Notes: generated from the sequence alone by a model not told the origin. Positions 9,260-18,165 are shown, counted from the first letter of the stretch. The stretch: DNA of 64,000 nucleotides from Nocardiopsis suaedae (GCF_027706745.1 NZ_JAQFWP010000025.1:22288-86287); one strand, 5' to 3'. Numbers and translations are program-made.

Positions 9260-10885
9260 ATGACCGAAACCGATCCCGGGCCCGCGCGCGACGCCGGGTC
9301 CGACGGCGCGCTCGCGGCCGGGCTCCGCGACGGCGGGACCGCCGGTACGCAGGCCCTCGACGAGCTGTACCGCCGCCACTGGAAGCCGGTGCTGGCCTAC
9401 GCCCTCACCTGCTGCCGCGACCCGCACACCGCCGAGGACCTCGCCTCGGAGGCCTTCACCCGCACCCTGGAGGCGGTGCGCGCGGGGCACGGCCCGGGCG
9501 AGGCCTGGCGCCCCTACCTGTTGGCGGTGGTGCGCCGTACCGCCGCCGACTGGGCGGGCACCGAGCGGCGCACCGAGCTCTCCGACGACTTCGAGCGCTG
9601 GCTGGGCGCGGCCCCGGAGGAGAGCGGCGAGGAGCGGGTGCTCCGCCTGGAGGACGGCGGCCTGGTGCGCAGGGCCTTCCACTCCCTGCCCGAACGCTGG
9701 CAGGCGGTGCTCTGGCACACCGAGGTCGAGGGGGAGGCGGCCGAACGGGTGGCGCCGCTCCTGGGCATCGGCCGCAGCGGCGTGGGGTCGCTGGCCTCGC
9801 GCGCGCGGGAGGGGCTGCGGGAGGCGTACCTGTCCGCGCACATCGCCGGGGCCGAGGGGGAGTGCCGCCGCTTCGCCCCGATGATCGGTGCGCAGGCGCG
9901 CCGCGGCGGTCGCAGGACCCGGCGCGACCTGGGGCGCCACCTGGCCGAGTGCGAGCGGTGCCGGTCGGCCTTCGCCGAGCTGAGCGGGCTGAGCAGGCGC
10001 ATGCGGACGGTGCTGCCCGCCGCCCTGCTGATGTGGGCGGGGCCGTTCACCGGTGTGGCCGGGCTGCAGACGGGGCTGTTGGCCGGGGCGACCGGCGGGT
10101 CGGCACCGCTGGCCGCGGGTGCCGCCGCCGTCGGGGCCGCCGCGGTGATCGGCGGCGCGGCCGTCCTGGGGGGAGTGCCCGCACCCGAGCAGGGGCGGTC
10201 CCAGGACACGGCCACCGCCGCCGTTCCGCGGGCGCCCCAGGAGCCGGTGCAGGATCCGCCCCGGCCGCCCGAAGAGCCGGTTCCGGGCCCCACCGTCGCG
10301 CCCGATCCCGCGCAGCAGGCCGAGGACGACACCGCCGAGGAACCGGAGGAGGAGCCGGAGGACGACGGAGAGGACGGGGACGGCGGCGGAGGGGGCGAAG
10401 AGGACACGGTGCGGGAGCGCGGCGACGACATCGGGCCGCGCGCGCAGTCGGCGCGCCTGATGAACGCGGGGACGGGCGCCTGCGTCGTGCCGGAGGGCGG
10501 GCATGTGGTCGTCGGGTACTGCAGCGGGGAGGAGGATGAGGTGTGGGAGACGTTCGCCCCTGCGCCCGGGGACGACCGCACCTGGCTGCGCAACGTCGGG
10601 ACCGGCGGCTGCCTCGGCTACGAGCCGGAGGCGCATGAGGGCGACGCGGTCAGCCACGAGCCCTGCCGCGCGGACCGGCAGGGGCAGATGTTCCGCTTCC
10701 TGATGCACCCGGACGGCAGCTACTACCTGGTCACCGACGCGGCGGGGCCGCAGGGCGGCGAGTTCCAGCTCGGGGTGGAGGAGTGGAGCGAGTTCGCCCC
10801 GCCGCCGGAGGAGGGGGATCCGCTGGTGACGATCTACAACTACTACGACGCCTCCCGACTGCGATTCCTCGCCGCCGCCGAATGA
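9260..10885 (+). CDS. ECF sigma factor fused to zinc motif, membrane segment and lectin-like ectodomain
   Basis: 541 residues in one frame. Residues about 20-110 match sigma-70 region 2 (DELYRRHWKPVLAYAL, AEDLASEAFTRTLEAV) and 150-205 match region 4 (SLPERWQAVLWHTEVEG). Next comes HLAECERCR (about 227-235), the Hx3Cx2C pattern of zinc anti-sigma factors, then a hydrophobic stretch at about 250-310 with one or two helices, a Pro/Glu/Asp-rich linker, and a C-terminal domain (about 397-541) with repeated NAGTGACV and NVGTGGCLGY units typical of ricin-B-like beta-trefoils. This implies a sigma factor tethered to the membrane with an external sugar-binding sensor. Similar sigma fusions are known in actinomycetes; the specific role is unknown. 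Confidence 0.82.
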   Translation: MTETDPGPARDAGSDGALAAGLRDGGTAGTQALDELYRRHWKPVLAYALTCCRDPHTAEDLASEAFTRTLEAVRAGHGPGEAWRPYLLAVVRRTAADWAGTERRTELSDDFERWLGAAPEESGEERVLRLEDGGLVRRAFHSLPERWQAVLWHTEVEGEAAERVAPLLGIGRSGVGSLASRAREGLREAYLSAHIAGAEGECRRFAPMIGAQARRGGRRTRRDLGRHLAECERCRSAFAELSGLSRRMRTVLPAALLMWAGPFTGVAGLQTGLLAGATGGSAPLAAGAAAVGAAAVIGGAAVLGGVPAPEQGRSQDTATAAVPRAPQEPVQDPPRPPEEPVPGPTVAPDPAQQAEDDTAEEPEEEPEDDGEDGDGGGGGEEDTVRERGDDIGPRAQSARLMNAGTGACVVPEGGHVVVGYCSGEEDEVWETFAPAPGDDRTWLRNVGTGGCLGYEPEAHEGDAVSHEPCRADRQGQMFRFLMHPDGSYYLVTDAAGPQGGEFQLGVEEWSEFAPPPEEGDPLVTIYNYYDASRLRFLAAAE

Positions 10886-10991
10886 CGGCCGACGGGTGGT
10901 TCCGCAGGTGGCGGGGGACGCCTCCGGAAAATCAGGTAACGAAACGATAAACCTGCGGGACGCCGGGGCCCGTGGGGACTCATTGAGGGGT

Positions 10992-11038
10992 GACCGCCGC
11001 GGCGGCGGTAACCCCGCTCGATCGCCGCCGCGGCGGTC
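10992..11038. repeat. 16-bp perfect inverted repeat before the VOC gene
   Basis: Arms at 10992-11007 and 11023-11038 (GACCGCCGCGGCGGCG and its complement) are separated by 15 bases. Each arm also contains the 12-bp palindrome CCGCCGCGGCGG. It lies 7-16 bp upstream of the candidate VOC starts, too close for a terminator of the preceding gene to be its only role; an operator or leader hairpin is as likely. Confidence 0.6.
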
Positions 11039-11044
11039 GCCACA

Positions 11045-11692
11045 ATGGTGGTCATGGGCATCCCTCACGCGCTGGACCACATCGTGTACGCCGCCCCCGA
11101 CCTCCCCGCCGCGGGTGCCGCGTTCGCCCGCCTCGCCGGGGTCGAACCCGCCGTGGGCGGTTCGCATCCGGGGTGGGGGACCCACAACCTGCTCGTCGGG
11201 CTGGGCCACGGCGCCTACCTGGAGCTGGTCGGTCCCGACCCCTCCCAGATCCCGCCCGCCGGGCCGCGGCCGTTCCGCATCGACGGGCTCTCCGCCCCCG
11301 GCGCCGTCACCTGGGCCGTGCGCCGCGACGGCCTGGACGCGCACGCGCGCCGCGCGCGCGGCGCCGGGTACGACCCGGGCCGCGTCCTGGCCATGAGCCG
11401 GTACCGGCCCGACGGCGCACTCGTCGGCTGGACTCTCACCGACCCGCTGGGCGCCCACCCGTCCGGCGCGGTCCCCTTCCTCATCGATTGGGGCCGCACC
11501 CCGCACCCGACCGCGTCGGGGCTCCCGGAGGTGCGCCTGGCCGGGATGCGCGTCCAGGCCCCCGACCCGGACGCGGTCGCGGGGCCGCTGGACGCGGTCG
11601 GCGCCGGGGTCCGCGCCGACCCCGGACCGGCCGGACTCGTCGTCGCCCTGGACACCCCGAACGGCCGCGTCGAGCTCACTCCCCCGCCGTGA
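11045..11692 (+). CDS. VOC-superfamily protein (glyoxalase-like, two-module)
   Basis: A 215-residue cytoplasmic protein with an N-terminal glyoxalase-type module (LDHIVYAAPDL, HNLLVGLGHGAYLELVG) and a second, weaker module ending in TPNGRVELTPP. It resembles the Glyoxalase_3 branch of the vicinal-oxygen-chelate fold, whose members are often uncharacterised. Either ATG 11045 or ATG 11054 may start translation; neither has a clear ribosome site. A strong inverted repeat directly upstream may control it. The substrate is not apparent. Confidence 0.78.
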   Translation: MVVMGIPHALDHIVYAAPDLPAAGAAFARLAGVEPAVGGSHPGWGTHNLLVGLGHGAYLELVGPDPSQIPPAGPRPFRIDGLSAPGAVTWAVRRDGLDAHARRARGAGYDPGRVLAMSRYRPDGALVGWTLTDPLGAHPSGAVPFLIDWGRTPHPTASGLPEVRLAGMRVQAPDPDAVAGPLDAVGAGVRADPGPAGLVVALDTPNGRVELTPPP

Positions 11693-11832
11693 TCCGGTTG
11701 CGGCTCTGACCCCATCGGGTCTCCGGTCGGTCACAAGGGGATCTGTCGGACGTCCAGAGATCGCAGGATTGTCGGATGCCGCACCGGTTCGCCCACGCGG
11801 CGATCCCCCCCCCGATGGAATGAGGCCGAGAG

Positions 11833-11946
11833 ATGACCTTTGTTCTGTTCGTTCTTCCCGTGCTCATCATCGCCGCGGCGGTCGCCGCCTATGTGTTCAT
11901 GGGGCGGCGTGACGGGTCCGCGCCGCAGGACGGGGCGTCCGACTGA
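11833..11946 (+). CDS. Small single-pass membrane protein (37 aa)
   Basis: An ATG frame of 37 codons: about 22 hydrophobic residues (FVLFVLPVLIIAAAVAAYVF), then a short charged tail GRRDGSAPQDGASD. Upstream is a purine-rich AGGCCGAGAG at about 11823-11832. The hydrophobic core, sharp positive stop-transfer and clean stop suggest a real membrane miniprotein, but I recognise no family and have only composition as evidence. Confidence 0.5.
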   Translation: MTFVLFVLPVLIIAAAVAAYVFMGRRDGSAPQDGASD

Positions 11947-11958
11947 CCCGGGGGCCGG

Positions 11959-12435
11959 TCAGCGGGGCCGGTCCGGCGTGCGGGCGATCCGTTCGGCCGT
12001 CCGCCGCAGGGCGTCCGCGTCCACCCCGGCCCGCTCAAGGGCCCAGACCGCCGTTCCGTCCGTGCGCAGCACCCCCAGCAGGATGTGGGCGCCGTCGATC
12101 CAGCGGCGGTCGAAGCGCAGGGCCTCGCGCAGGGACAGCTCCAACGCCTTCTTGGCCCGCTTCGAGAAGGGGATGTGCGTGCCGAAGAGCCGTCCCGGCC
12201 GGGGGTGCCGCCCGGGGGCGGGGGCGCCCTCCCGGGCCGCCCGGCGCACGGTGTCGGTGGTCGCGCCGTGTTCGCGCAGGGCGCGGGCGGCGGGCGCGGT
12301 CGGGGGCTCGTCCCCTGGGTCCAGCAGGCCCAGGAGCAGGTGGACGGTGCCGATCCGGCCGTGGCCGAGGCCGCGGGCCTCGTGCTGGGCCTGGACGACG
12401 GTGCGGCGGGCGTCGCCGCTGAAGCGCTCGAACAT
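11959..12435 (-). CDS. Clp N-terminal domain protein (ClpC/ClpA N-domain only)
   Basis: A 158-residue protein carrying two Clp_N repeats: FERFSGDARRTVVQAQHEA with GRIGTVHLLLGLL, and PFSKRAKKALELSLREAL with IDGAHILLGVLR. There is no AAA+ module, so it cannot be an unfoldase; free-standing N-domains are thought to bind substrates or adaptors of ClpC. The start ATG at 12435 fits the domain boundary. Three copies of a GTCAAC-N4-GTTGAC palindrome lie 51-122 bp upstream, so expression is probably under tight repressor control. Confidence 0.85.
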   Translation of the reverse strand: MFERFSGDARRTVVQAQHEARGLGHGRIGTVHLLLGLLDPGDEPPTAPAARALREHGATTDTVRRAAREGAPAPGRHPRPGRLFGTHIPFSKRAKKALELSLREALRFDRRWIDGAHILLGVLRTDGTAVWALERAGVDADALRRTAERIARTPDRPR

Positions 12436-12485
12436 GGTGCTCACCCCGGTTCGCTCGACGGGTCGTCTACCGATCGCCAACGACC

Positions 12486-12557
12486 GTCAACCGATGTTGA
12501 CGGTCAACTCATGTTGACGATAGGCGGTGCGGCGCGAGGTTGTCAATCAAAGTTGAC
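12486..12557. promoter_or_regulatory. Triple palindromic operator GTCAAC-N4-GTTGAC
   Basis: Three near-identical 16-bp palindromes: 12486-12501 (spacer CGAT), 12503-12518 (spacer TCAT) and 12542-12557 (GTCAAT, spacer CAAA). The first two are 17 bp apart, the third 39 bp further, about four helical turns. All lie upstream of the Clp_N gene. On the minus strand the half-site contains TTGAC, so repressor sites and a -35 element may coincide (TTGACG, then TAGACG 15 bases later). The cognate regulator is not visible here. Confidence 0.65.
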
Positions 12558-12575
12558 GGACCGGGGGTGAAGAGG

Positions 12576-12600
12576 GCGCGGGCCCGGTACGGGCCCGCGC
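12576..12600 (-). terminator. Hairpin downstream of the methyltransferase gene
   Basis: Perfect 11-bp stem (12576-12586 and 12590-12600) with a 3-base loop, all G and C. It lies between the stop of the minus-strand methyltransferase and the operator region of the Clp_N gene. There is no good U tract, so termination is plausible but not certain. Confidence 0.4.
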
Positions 12601-12642
12601 CTCCGTTCTCAGGGCCGTGCGCCGCCGACCCGGTCCAGCGGC

Positions 12643-13332
12643 TCAGTCCAGCGGCTTGCGCAGGTGGTGGATCCACGCCGGCGGGACGTTGGCGACGACC
12701 TTCTCCGTGGCCGTTCCGTAGCGGTTGACGTACTCCTCCACGACCCAGCCCGAGCGGGCCTGGCGCAGGTAGTCCTCCCGCGGGGCGATGACCGCCTTGA
12801 CCTCCTTGGTGTACAGGTAGCCGAAGAACGACAGCCGCCCGCCCGGCTTGAGCACGTCGAAGTAGTGCTCGAAGACGCCCCGGACCTCCTCGGCGGTGAA
12901 GTTGGCGAACGGCAGGCCGGAGATGATCAGGTCGTAGCCGCCGTCGCGGGAGACCTCCTCCACCGGTGCGGCGTGCACGCGGATGCGGTCGCGGGCCCCG
13001 TCGAAGACGGCGTCGGACTCCACCAGGCCCTGCAGGTGGGCTGCCATCTCCGCGTTGGTCTCGACCAGGTCCGCGGTGTCCTCCGGCCCCATGTGCCGGG
13101 CGATGGCCCGGGAGACGGGGCCGGTTCCGGCCCCGCCCTCCATGATCGCCATGGGGGCGGGGCCGGGGCGGTCGGAAAGGTGGCGGGTCAGGGCCGCAGC
13201 CAGGGCCGGGCTGCTCGGCACGACCGATCCGGTCGCGCGGAACGTGCGCACCGCCTCCCTGAGGAAGAGCTGGGCGTCACGCAGCCGGGAGTCGAATCGG
13301 AGGGTGTGGGTAGGACTCTGTGTCGCTGCCAT
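12643..13332 (-). CDS. Class I SAM-dependent methyltransferase (PmtA-like)
   Basis: A 229-residue methyltransferase with an N-terminal VVPSSPALAAALTRHL segment and the SAM-binding EGGAGTGPVSRAIA loop, then DLVETNAEMAAHL and DLIISGLPFANFTAE. The SSP...GPGTG-like layout matches bacterial phospholipid N-methyltransferases (PmtA) and related rRNA adenine methyltransferase-like proteins. Motif I reads EGGAGTG rather than ELGPGTG. Substrate could be a phospholipid or another small molecule; no partner gene helps decide. Confidence 0.75.
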   Translation of the reverse strand: MAATQSPTHTLRFDSRLRDAQLFLREAVRTFRATGSVVPSSPALAAALTRHLSDRPGPAPMAIMEGGAGTGPVSRAIARHMGPEDTADLVETNAEMAAHLQGLVESDAVFDGARDRIRVHAAPVEEVSRDGGYDLIISGLPFANFTAEEVRGVFEHYFDVLKPGGRLSFFGYLYTKEVKAVIAPREDYLRQARSGWVVEEYVNRYGTATEKVVANVPPAWIHHLRKPLD

Positions 13333-13417
13333 GCCTGCACGCTAGCGTGTGCGTGCTTAAGACACGGGTGAAGCGACCGCCCGTGTCCCCGCCCGGTTCA
13401 CCGCACGATTCACGGCG

Positions 13418-14380
13418 CTACCGTTCCCGATCCCCCTCCACCGTGGCGAAGGCGTCCCTCAGTGCGGCGGCCACCGCCTCCTCCGCGCGCTTGGCCGACG
13501 GCAGGAACTGCCCGAACCCGAAGAGCCCGTGGAAGCCGTCGTTCACCCGCAGCGTCGCCGTCGGCACACCGGCGCCCGCCAGCCGCCGCGCGTACTCCTC
13601 GCCCTCGTCGCGCAGCGGGTCGAAGTCGGCCGTCAGCACCAGTGCGGGCGGCAGGTCCGCGAACGAGTCGGCGAACAGGGGCGAGGCGCCGGGCTCGCGC
13701 TCCTGTCCGTCGGACAGGTACTGATCGTTGAACCAGGCCATCGCCGTGCTGGTGAGGAAGTAGCCGTCGCCGTTCTCGGCACGGGAGGGGTAGGGGGCGC
13801 CCGAACCGTACCCGGTGAAGTCGGTGACGGGGTAGATCAGCGCCTGGTAGCAGAGCGCGGGGCCGCCTTCGTCGCGCGCCTTCTGCGTGACCACCGCCGC
13901 CAGGTTGCCCCCGGCGCTGTCCCCGGCCACCGCCAGCCGTGCCGGGTCGATCCCCAGGTCGGCCGCGTTGTCGGCGGTCCACCGCGCCGCGGCGAAGGCG
14001 TCGTCGACGGCCGCCGGGTAGCGGTGCTCGGGGGCCAGCCGGTAGTCCACCGCCACCACGACGGCGCCGGCGGAGGCGGCCAGGATGCGGCAGATGTGGT
14101 CGTGCGTGGCGAGGTCGCCCAGCACGAACCCGCCGCCGTGGAAGAAGACGATGCCCGGCGCCGACGGGTCCGCGGGGTCGGGCCGGTACTGGCGCAGCGG
14201 GATGTCGCCGGCGGGGCCGGGCGCCGCCAGGTCCCGGACCCGGGCGATCTCGGGCCCTTCGATGGGCGTGCGCTGCTCGCGCGCCGCGCGCAGCTCTGCG
14301 GGGTCGGCGCCGGGGCCGATCTCGGGCGTGGCGGCGGTCACCGCCTCGATGAACCGCCGGGTGTGGGGCGTCAATGCCAT
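13418..14380 (-). CDS. Alpha/beta hydrolase, hormone-sensitive lipase family esterase
   Basis: A 320-residue esterase of family IV. The oxyanion motif HGGGF, the nucleophile elbow GDSAGG, the acid in LTADFDPLRDEGEEYA and the base histidine in VNDGFHGLFGF are all present, so the triad is intact. The ATG at 14380 begins MALTPHTRRFIEAV, the usual start of the cap domain; the frame runs 28 codons further upstream but without family similarity. The divergent SDR starts about 80 bp away, so the two share a promoter region. Confidence 0.92.
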   Translation of the reverse strand: MALTPHTRRFIEAVTAATPEIGPGADPAELRAAREQRTPIEGPEIARVRDLAAPGPAGDIPLRQYRPDPADPSAPGIVFFHGGGFVLGDLATHDHICRILAASAGAVVVAVDYRLAPEHRYPAAVDDAFAAARWTADNAADLGIDPARLAVAGDSAGGNLAAVVTQKARDEGGPALCYQALIYPVTDFTGYGSGAPYPSRAENGDGYFLTSTAMAWFNDQYLSDGQEREPGASPLFADSFADLPPALVLTADFDPLRDEGEEYARRLAGAGVPTATLRVNDGFHGLFGFGQFLPSAKRAEEAVAAALRDAFATVEGDRER

Positions 14381-14462
14381 GGGGGGACCAGACCTTTCCC
14401 GGAGAACGATCGGGAGAGCGACCCTACCGGTCGGTCGGCCGGTTCCGGGGAGACGGGGTAGC

Positions 14463-15287
14463 ATGCGTCACATGAGCGCCCCACCCCGTTCCAGGACCGC
14501 GCTCGTCACCGGGGCCTCCTCCGGGATCGGCGAGCAGTTCGCCCGCGACCTGGCCGAGCGCGGCTACGCCCTGGTCCTCGTCGCGCGCCGCGCGGACCGG
14601 CTGGACGCGCTCGCGGCCGAGCTGGCCGACCGGTTCGGGACGGCGGCCGAGGTCCTCTCCGCCGACCTGGGGGCGCCGGACGGCACCGCCGCCGTCGAGG
14701 AGCGGCTGCGCGCCGACGGCCCGGACGGCCCCGCCCCGGTGGACCTGCTGGTCAACAACGCCGGGCGCGGCGACGGCGGCGCGTTCGCCGAGCAGGACCC
14801 CGACGACGTCGAGCACATGCTGGACGTGAACGTGCGCGCGGTGCTGCGCCTCGCGCGCGCCGTGCTGCCCGTCCAGATCGCGCGCCGGGAGCGGGGGGAG
14901 CGCGACCCCATGGGGATCATCAACGTCTCCTCCATGGCGGGCGAGATGACGGTTAACCCCGGCGGATCGGTCTACGGCGCAACGAAGAAGTTCGTGACCC
15001 TGTGGAGCGAGAGCGTGGCCCTGGAGGCCGCGCCGCACGGCGTACACGTCACCGCCGTGCTCCCCGGCTTCGTACGCACCGACATGACCCGCGCCGTGCA
15101 GGAGAGCGGCACGCCCGACGCGGCGTTCGTCCCCAAGGAGCGCATCACCCGCGACGCCCTGCGCGCCTGGGCCGCCGGCCGCACGAGCGTCGTCCCGGGC
15201 GCACAGTACAAGCTGGCGGACGGCCTCCTGCGGGCCATCCCGCGCACCCTCTACAAGGCGGTGGCCGGAAGGCGCACGGTGCTGTAG
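14463..15287 (+). CDS. Short-chain dehydrogenase/reductase
   Basis: A 274-residue classical SDR. Cofactor motif [12 protein letters not shown] at the expected distance, the catalytic Ser in INVSSMAGE and YxxxK as YGATKKF are present. Its arrangement and the RTDM motif after the active site resemble YdfG/DltE-like oxidoreductases. ATG 14463 has GGGGAG 10 bases upstream; a second ATG at 14472 is possible. The 3' end overlaps the convergent GNAT gene by 37 bp. The esterase is divergent. Substrate unknown. Confidence 0.88.
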   Translation: MRHMSAPPRSRTALVTGASSGIGEQFARDLAERGYALVLVARRADRLDALAAELADRFGTAAEVLSADLGAPDGTAAVEERLRADGPDGPAPVDLLVNNAGRGDGGAFAEQDPDDVEHMLDVNVRAVLRLARAVLPVQIARRERGERDPMGIINVSSMAGEMTVNPGGSVYGATKKFVTLWSESVALEAAPHGVHVTAVLPGFVRTDMTRAVQESGTPDAAFVPKERITRDALRAWAAGRTSVVPGAQYKLADGLLRAIPRTLYKAVAGRRTVL

Positions 15288-16039
15288 ACCCCCACCGTGC
15301 GGAACCCGAGCCGCTCGTAGGAGCGGACCGCCGGGTTGCCCTCGGTGACGGCGAGCCCCACCTCCGGGACGCCCTGCTCTGCCGCCCGCCCCAGCGCGCG
15401 GCGCAGCAGCAGCCCGCCCAGTCCCGCGTACCGCGGGTCCGGGCGCCGGAACACCTCGCCGATCCACGGCACCTCGTCGGGCCGGTCGTTCACCACGAGG
15501 GCCGCGCCGACGCGCACCGCGCCGCCGCCGCCGTCGTCGTCGACCACCAATCCGCTCAGGTCCATCGCCGGCCCCAGTGCCCTCCCGCCCACCAGGGCGG
15601 CGAGCAGCGCGAACTCGTCGGCTTCCGAGCGCTCCGGGCGGCGGTCGGGGTGGTCCTCGGGGAAGGCCGCCAGGAAGGTGGAGAACAGCTCGCCCAGCCC
15701 GTCCCCGCCGGTGCCGAGGGCGGCCAGCCGCAGTCCCGGGCCGGGCTCCTCGTCCGCCCACCCCTCCGGGGGCGGGTCGGCGGCCAGGTCGCGGCGCATC
15801 TCCCGGGCGCGGCGCACCTGCTGGCCGCCGCCCGCGACGAGCTCCCCGGCCAGGCCGTCGACGGCGGTCACCGTCCACCCCGCCAGGTGTTCCAGGGCCG
15901 CCCGCGCCGCGCCGGGGCCGTGCGCCCGCGCGTCGGCCGCCGTCGGCGCACCGGGCCGGGAGCGGTCCACATAGCTCATCACCGGCGTGCCGTCCGCACC
16001 GGTGAGAACCGTGCGCCCCGCCGTCGCTGCAGTGTCCAC
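15251..16039 (-). CDS. GNAT-family N-acetyltransferase
   Basis: 262 residues. The C-terminal half is a GNAT domain: the acetyl-CoA loop [14 protein letters not shown] and the [12 protein letters not shown] strand-helix are clear. The N-terminal half (about 1-110), with [13 protein letters not shown] and a charged helix, is not one I recognise and may be a degenerate second GNAT copy. Its last 37 bp lie antisense to the SDR end. Acceptor unknown. Confidence 0.8.
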   Translation of the reverse strand: MDTAATAGRTVLTGADGTPVMSYVDRSRPGAPTAADARAHGPGAARAALEHLAGWTVTAVDGLAGELVAGGGQQVRRAREMRRDLAADPPPEGWADEEPGPGLRLAALGTGGDGLGELFSTFLAAFPEDHPDRRPERSEADEFALLAALVGGRALGPAMDLSGLVVDDDGGGGAVRVGAALVVNDRPDEVPWIGEVFRRPDPRYAGLGGLLLRRALGRAAEQGVPEVGLAVTEGNPAVRSYERLGFRTVGVYSTVRLPATAL

Positions 16040-16123
16040 CGGTCCACGGTAGAGGGCCCGCGGTCACGACCGGGGTCCGGGTGCGCCTACCCTGGTGGGG
16101 CGAGTCGCCTGAGGAAAGTGATC

Positions 16124-16387
16124 ATGAAGACCTTCGATGAGCTGTTCGCCGAGCTGACCGAGAAGGCCCGCACCCGGCCCGAGGGATCGGGGACCGTCGC
16201 GGCGCTGGACGCCGGCGTCCATGCCATCGGCAAGAAGGTCGTGGAGGAGGCCGCCGAGGTCTGGATGGCCGCCGAGTACGAGTCCGACGAGGCCGCCGCC
16301 GAAGAGGTCTCGCAGCTGCTCTACCACCTGCAGGTGCTGATGCTGGCGCGCGGTCTGCGCCTGGAGGACGTCTACCGCCATCTGTAG
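16124..16387 (+). CDS. hisE: Phosphoribosyl-ATP pyrophosphatase
   Basis: An 87-residue MazG-fold enzyme for the second step of histidine synthesis, removing pyrophosphate from phosphoribosyl-ATP. The metal-binding [15 protein letters not shown] helix and the [18 protein letters not shown] helix match the family closely, and the length is standard for stand-alone HisE. A GAGGAAAG at 16111-16118 precedes the ATG. hisG follows 57 bp later, an arrangement conserved in actinobacteria. Confidence 0.95.
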   Translation: MKTFDELFAELTEKARTRPEGSGTVAALDAGVHAIGKKVVEEAAEVWMAAEYESDEAAAEEVSQLLYHLQVLMLARGLRLEDVYRHL

Positions 16388-16444
16388 GCGGCCCCGGCCG
16401 CCCGTCCCCGACGCAGCAGACCGCGACCCGAAGGGGGATCCTCC

Positions 16445-17299
16445 ATGTCCGACCAGCTCCGCATCGCCGTGCCCAACAAGGGCCAGCTCTCCGAACCGGC
16501 CAGCGCCATGCTGCGCGAGGCCGGGTACCGCCAGCGCAAGGACTCGCGCGACCTCGTCATGGTCGACCCGGACAACGGGGCCGAGTTCTTCTTCCTCCGC
16601 CCCAAGGACATCGCCGTCTACGTCGGCGAGGGCATCCTGCAGGCCGGGATCACCGGCCGCGACATGCTGCTCGACTCCGGCGCTCCGGTGGAGGAGGTCC
16701 TGCCGCTGGGCTTCGGCCACTCCACCTTCCGCTTCGCCGCCCGCGGGGGCGCCTCCATGGCGCTGGAGGACCTGGACGGCAAGCGCGTGGCCACCTCCTT
16801 CGAGGGGCTGCTCAAGCACTACCTGGACGACAAGGGCGTGGGCGCGCGCGTCATCCACCTGGACGGGGCGGTCGAGAGCTCCATCCAGCTGGGGGTGGCC
16901 GACGCCGTCGCCGACGTGGTCTCGACCGGGACCACGCTGCGCAACGCCGGGCTGGAGATGTTCGGCGACCCGATCCTGGAGTCCGAGGCGGTCCTCATCC
17001 GCCCGCAGGGCGCCGAGGACGACCCGCTGGTCGAGCGCCTGGTACGGCGCCTGCGCGGGGTGCTCGTCGCCCGCGACTACGTGATGATGGACTACGACGT
17101 GCACGCCGAGAAGCTCGACGGCGCCGTCGCCCTGACCCCCGGCATGGAGGGGCCGACGGTCTCCCCGCTGCACCGCGAGGGCTGGGTGGCCGTGCGCGCC
17201 ATGGTCCCGCGCCGCTCCGCCCAGCAGATCATGGACGACCTGTGGCAGATCGGCGCCCGGGCGATCCTCGTGACCGACATCTACGCCTGCCGCCTGTGA
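16445..17299 (+). CDS. hisG: ATP phosphoribosyltransferase, long form
   Basis: 284 residues; catalyses the committed step of histidine synthesis from ATP and PRPP. The N-terminal [14 protein letters not shown] motif, the ITGRDML strand and the PRPP loop [22 protein letters not shown] region are present. The last 75 residues (after about 210) form the ACT-like HisG_C domain that binds histidine, so this is the feedback-inhibited hexameric long form. GAAGGGGGA precedes the ATG. Its stop overlaps the next gene by 4 bp (GTGA). Confidence 0.96.
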   Translation: MSDQLRIAVPNKGQLSEPASAMLREAGYRQRKDSRDLVMVDPDNGAEFFFLRPKDIAVYVGEGILQAGITGRDMLLDSGAPVEEVLPLGFGHSTFRFAARGGASMALEDLDGKRVATSFEGLLKHYLDDKGVGARVIHLDGAVESSIQLGVADAVADVVSTGTTLRNAGLEMFGDPILESEAVLIRPQGAEDDPLVERLVRRLRGVLVARDYVMMDYDVHAEKLDGAVALTPGMEGPTVSPLHREGWVAVRAMVPRRSAQQIMDDLWQIGARAILVTDIYACRL

Positions 17300-18003
17300 G
17301 CCTGCCGGGCGAGGACCCCGGCGCCCCGGCGGTCGTGGAGCGGGTCGTCGGAGAGACCGGCGGTGAGCTGGTGCTCCGGCGCACCCAGGCGCACTGGGAG
17401 GTCTTCAGCAACGGCGTCTTCCTCATGGACACCCGCGACGGTGCCTCCGAGCGCGAGATGGTGCGGGCGGCCCTGGGCGGGCTGCCCGGGGGCCACCGCG
17501 GTGCCCGCGTGCTCATCGGCGGGCTCGGGGTCGGCTTCTCGGCGCGGGAGGCGCTGGACGACCCGCGGGTCGGCCTGGTCCGTGTCGTGGAGCTGGAGCC
17601 AAAGGTGGTCGAGTGGCACTCCGGCCCCCTCGGGGAGGTCGCCGGGCGGCTCCCCGAGGAGCACCGGTGCGACCTGGTCCGGGCCGACCTGGCCGACTGG
17701 CTGGAGGAGGCGGCGCGTTCGGCCGCCGCGGGCGGCGAGCGCTACGACGCCGTCTGCCTGGACACCGACAACGGGCCGGACTGGACGGTCCGGGAGGAGA
17801 ACGGGCGGCTGTACGGCGCCCGGGCGCTGGACCTGCTCGCGTCGGTGACCGCCCCGGGAGGGGCGGTGGCGTTCTGGAGCGCCATGCGGTCCCCGGCTTT
17901 CGAGGACCTGCTGCGCGGGCGCTTCGGCGGGGTGCGCACGGTCGAGGTCCCGGCGCGCGCGGGCGGGCCGGACCTGGTCTACCTGGTGCGCGTGCCCGCG
18001 TGA
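17296..18003 (+). CDS. Spermidine synthase-like methyltransferase-fold protein
   Basis: A 235-residue protein with the SAM-binding spermidine-synthase fold: [16 protein letters not shown] (motif I), [14 protein letters not shown] (acidic strand 2) and [14 protein letters not shown]. The polyamine aminopropyltransferases have similar motifs, but the N-terminal beta domain is short. The GTG start overlaps the hisG stop, so it is translated with hisG. No histidine-pathway role is established for such proteins; cotranslation hints at one but does not show it. Confidence 0.75.
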   Translation: MSLPGEDPGAPAVVERVVGETGGELVLRRTQAHWEVFSNGVFLMDTRDGASEREMVRAALGGLPGGHRGARVLIGGLGVGFSAREALDDPRVGLVRVVELEPKVVEWHSGPLGEVAGRLPEEHRCDLVRADLADWLEEAARSAAAGGERYDAVCLDTDNGPDWTVREENGRLYGARALDLLASVTAPGGAVAFWSAMRSPAFEDLLRGRFGGVRTVEVPARAGGPDLVYLVRVPA

Positions 18004-18101
18004 TCCGTGCCCGCCCAGGCGGGCGGTGCGTCCCCGTATTCCCAGGCCGGGGCCCTGGTATCTCACCTAGCGCATGCTCGATAATGCCCATATCCGACAC
18101 T

Positions 18102-18122
18102 AGTATTCCTATTAGGAACACT
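18102..18122. promoter_or_regulatory. 21-bp palindromic operator candidate upstream of SDR
   Basis: AGT-N-TTCCT-N3-AGGAA-N-ACT, perfectly symmetrical about 18112, in an AT-rich patch 44 bp upstream of the SDR start. The size and position suit a TetR- or MarR-type repressor, possibly overlapping the promoter. No such regulator gene is next to it in the window. Confidence 0.5.
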
Positions 18123-18165
18123 TGCCCCCGCCCTGCGGGGCGGGGCCGGACGGAAGGGGAAGGCC

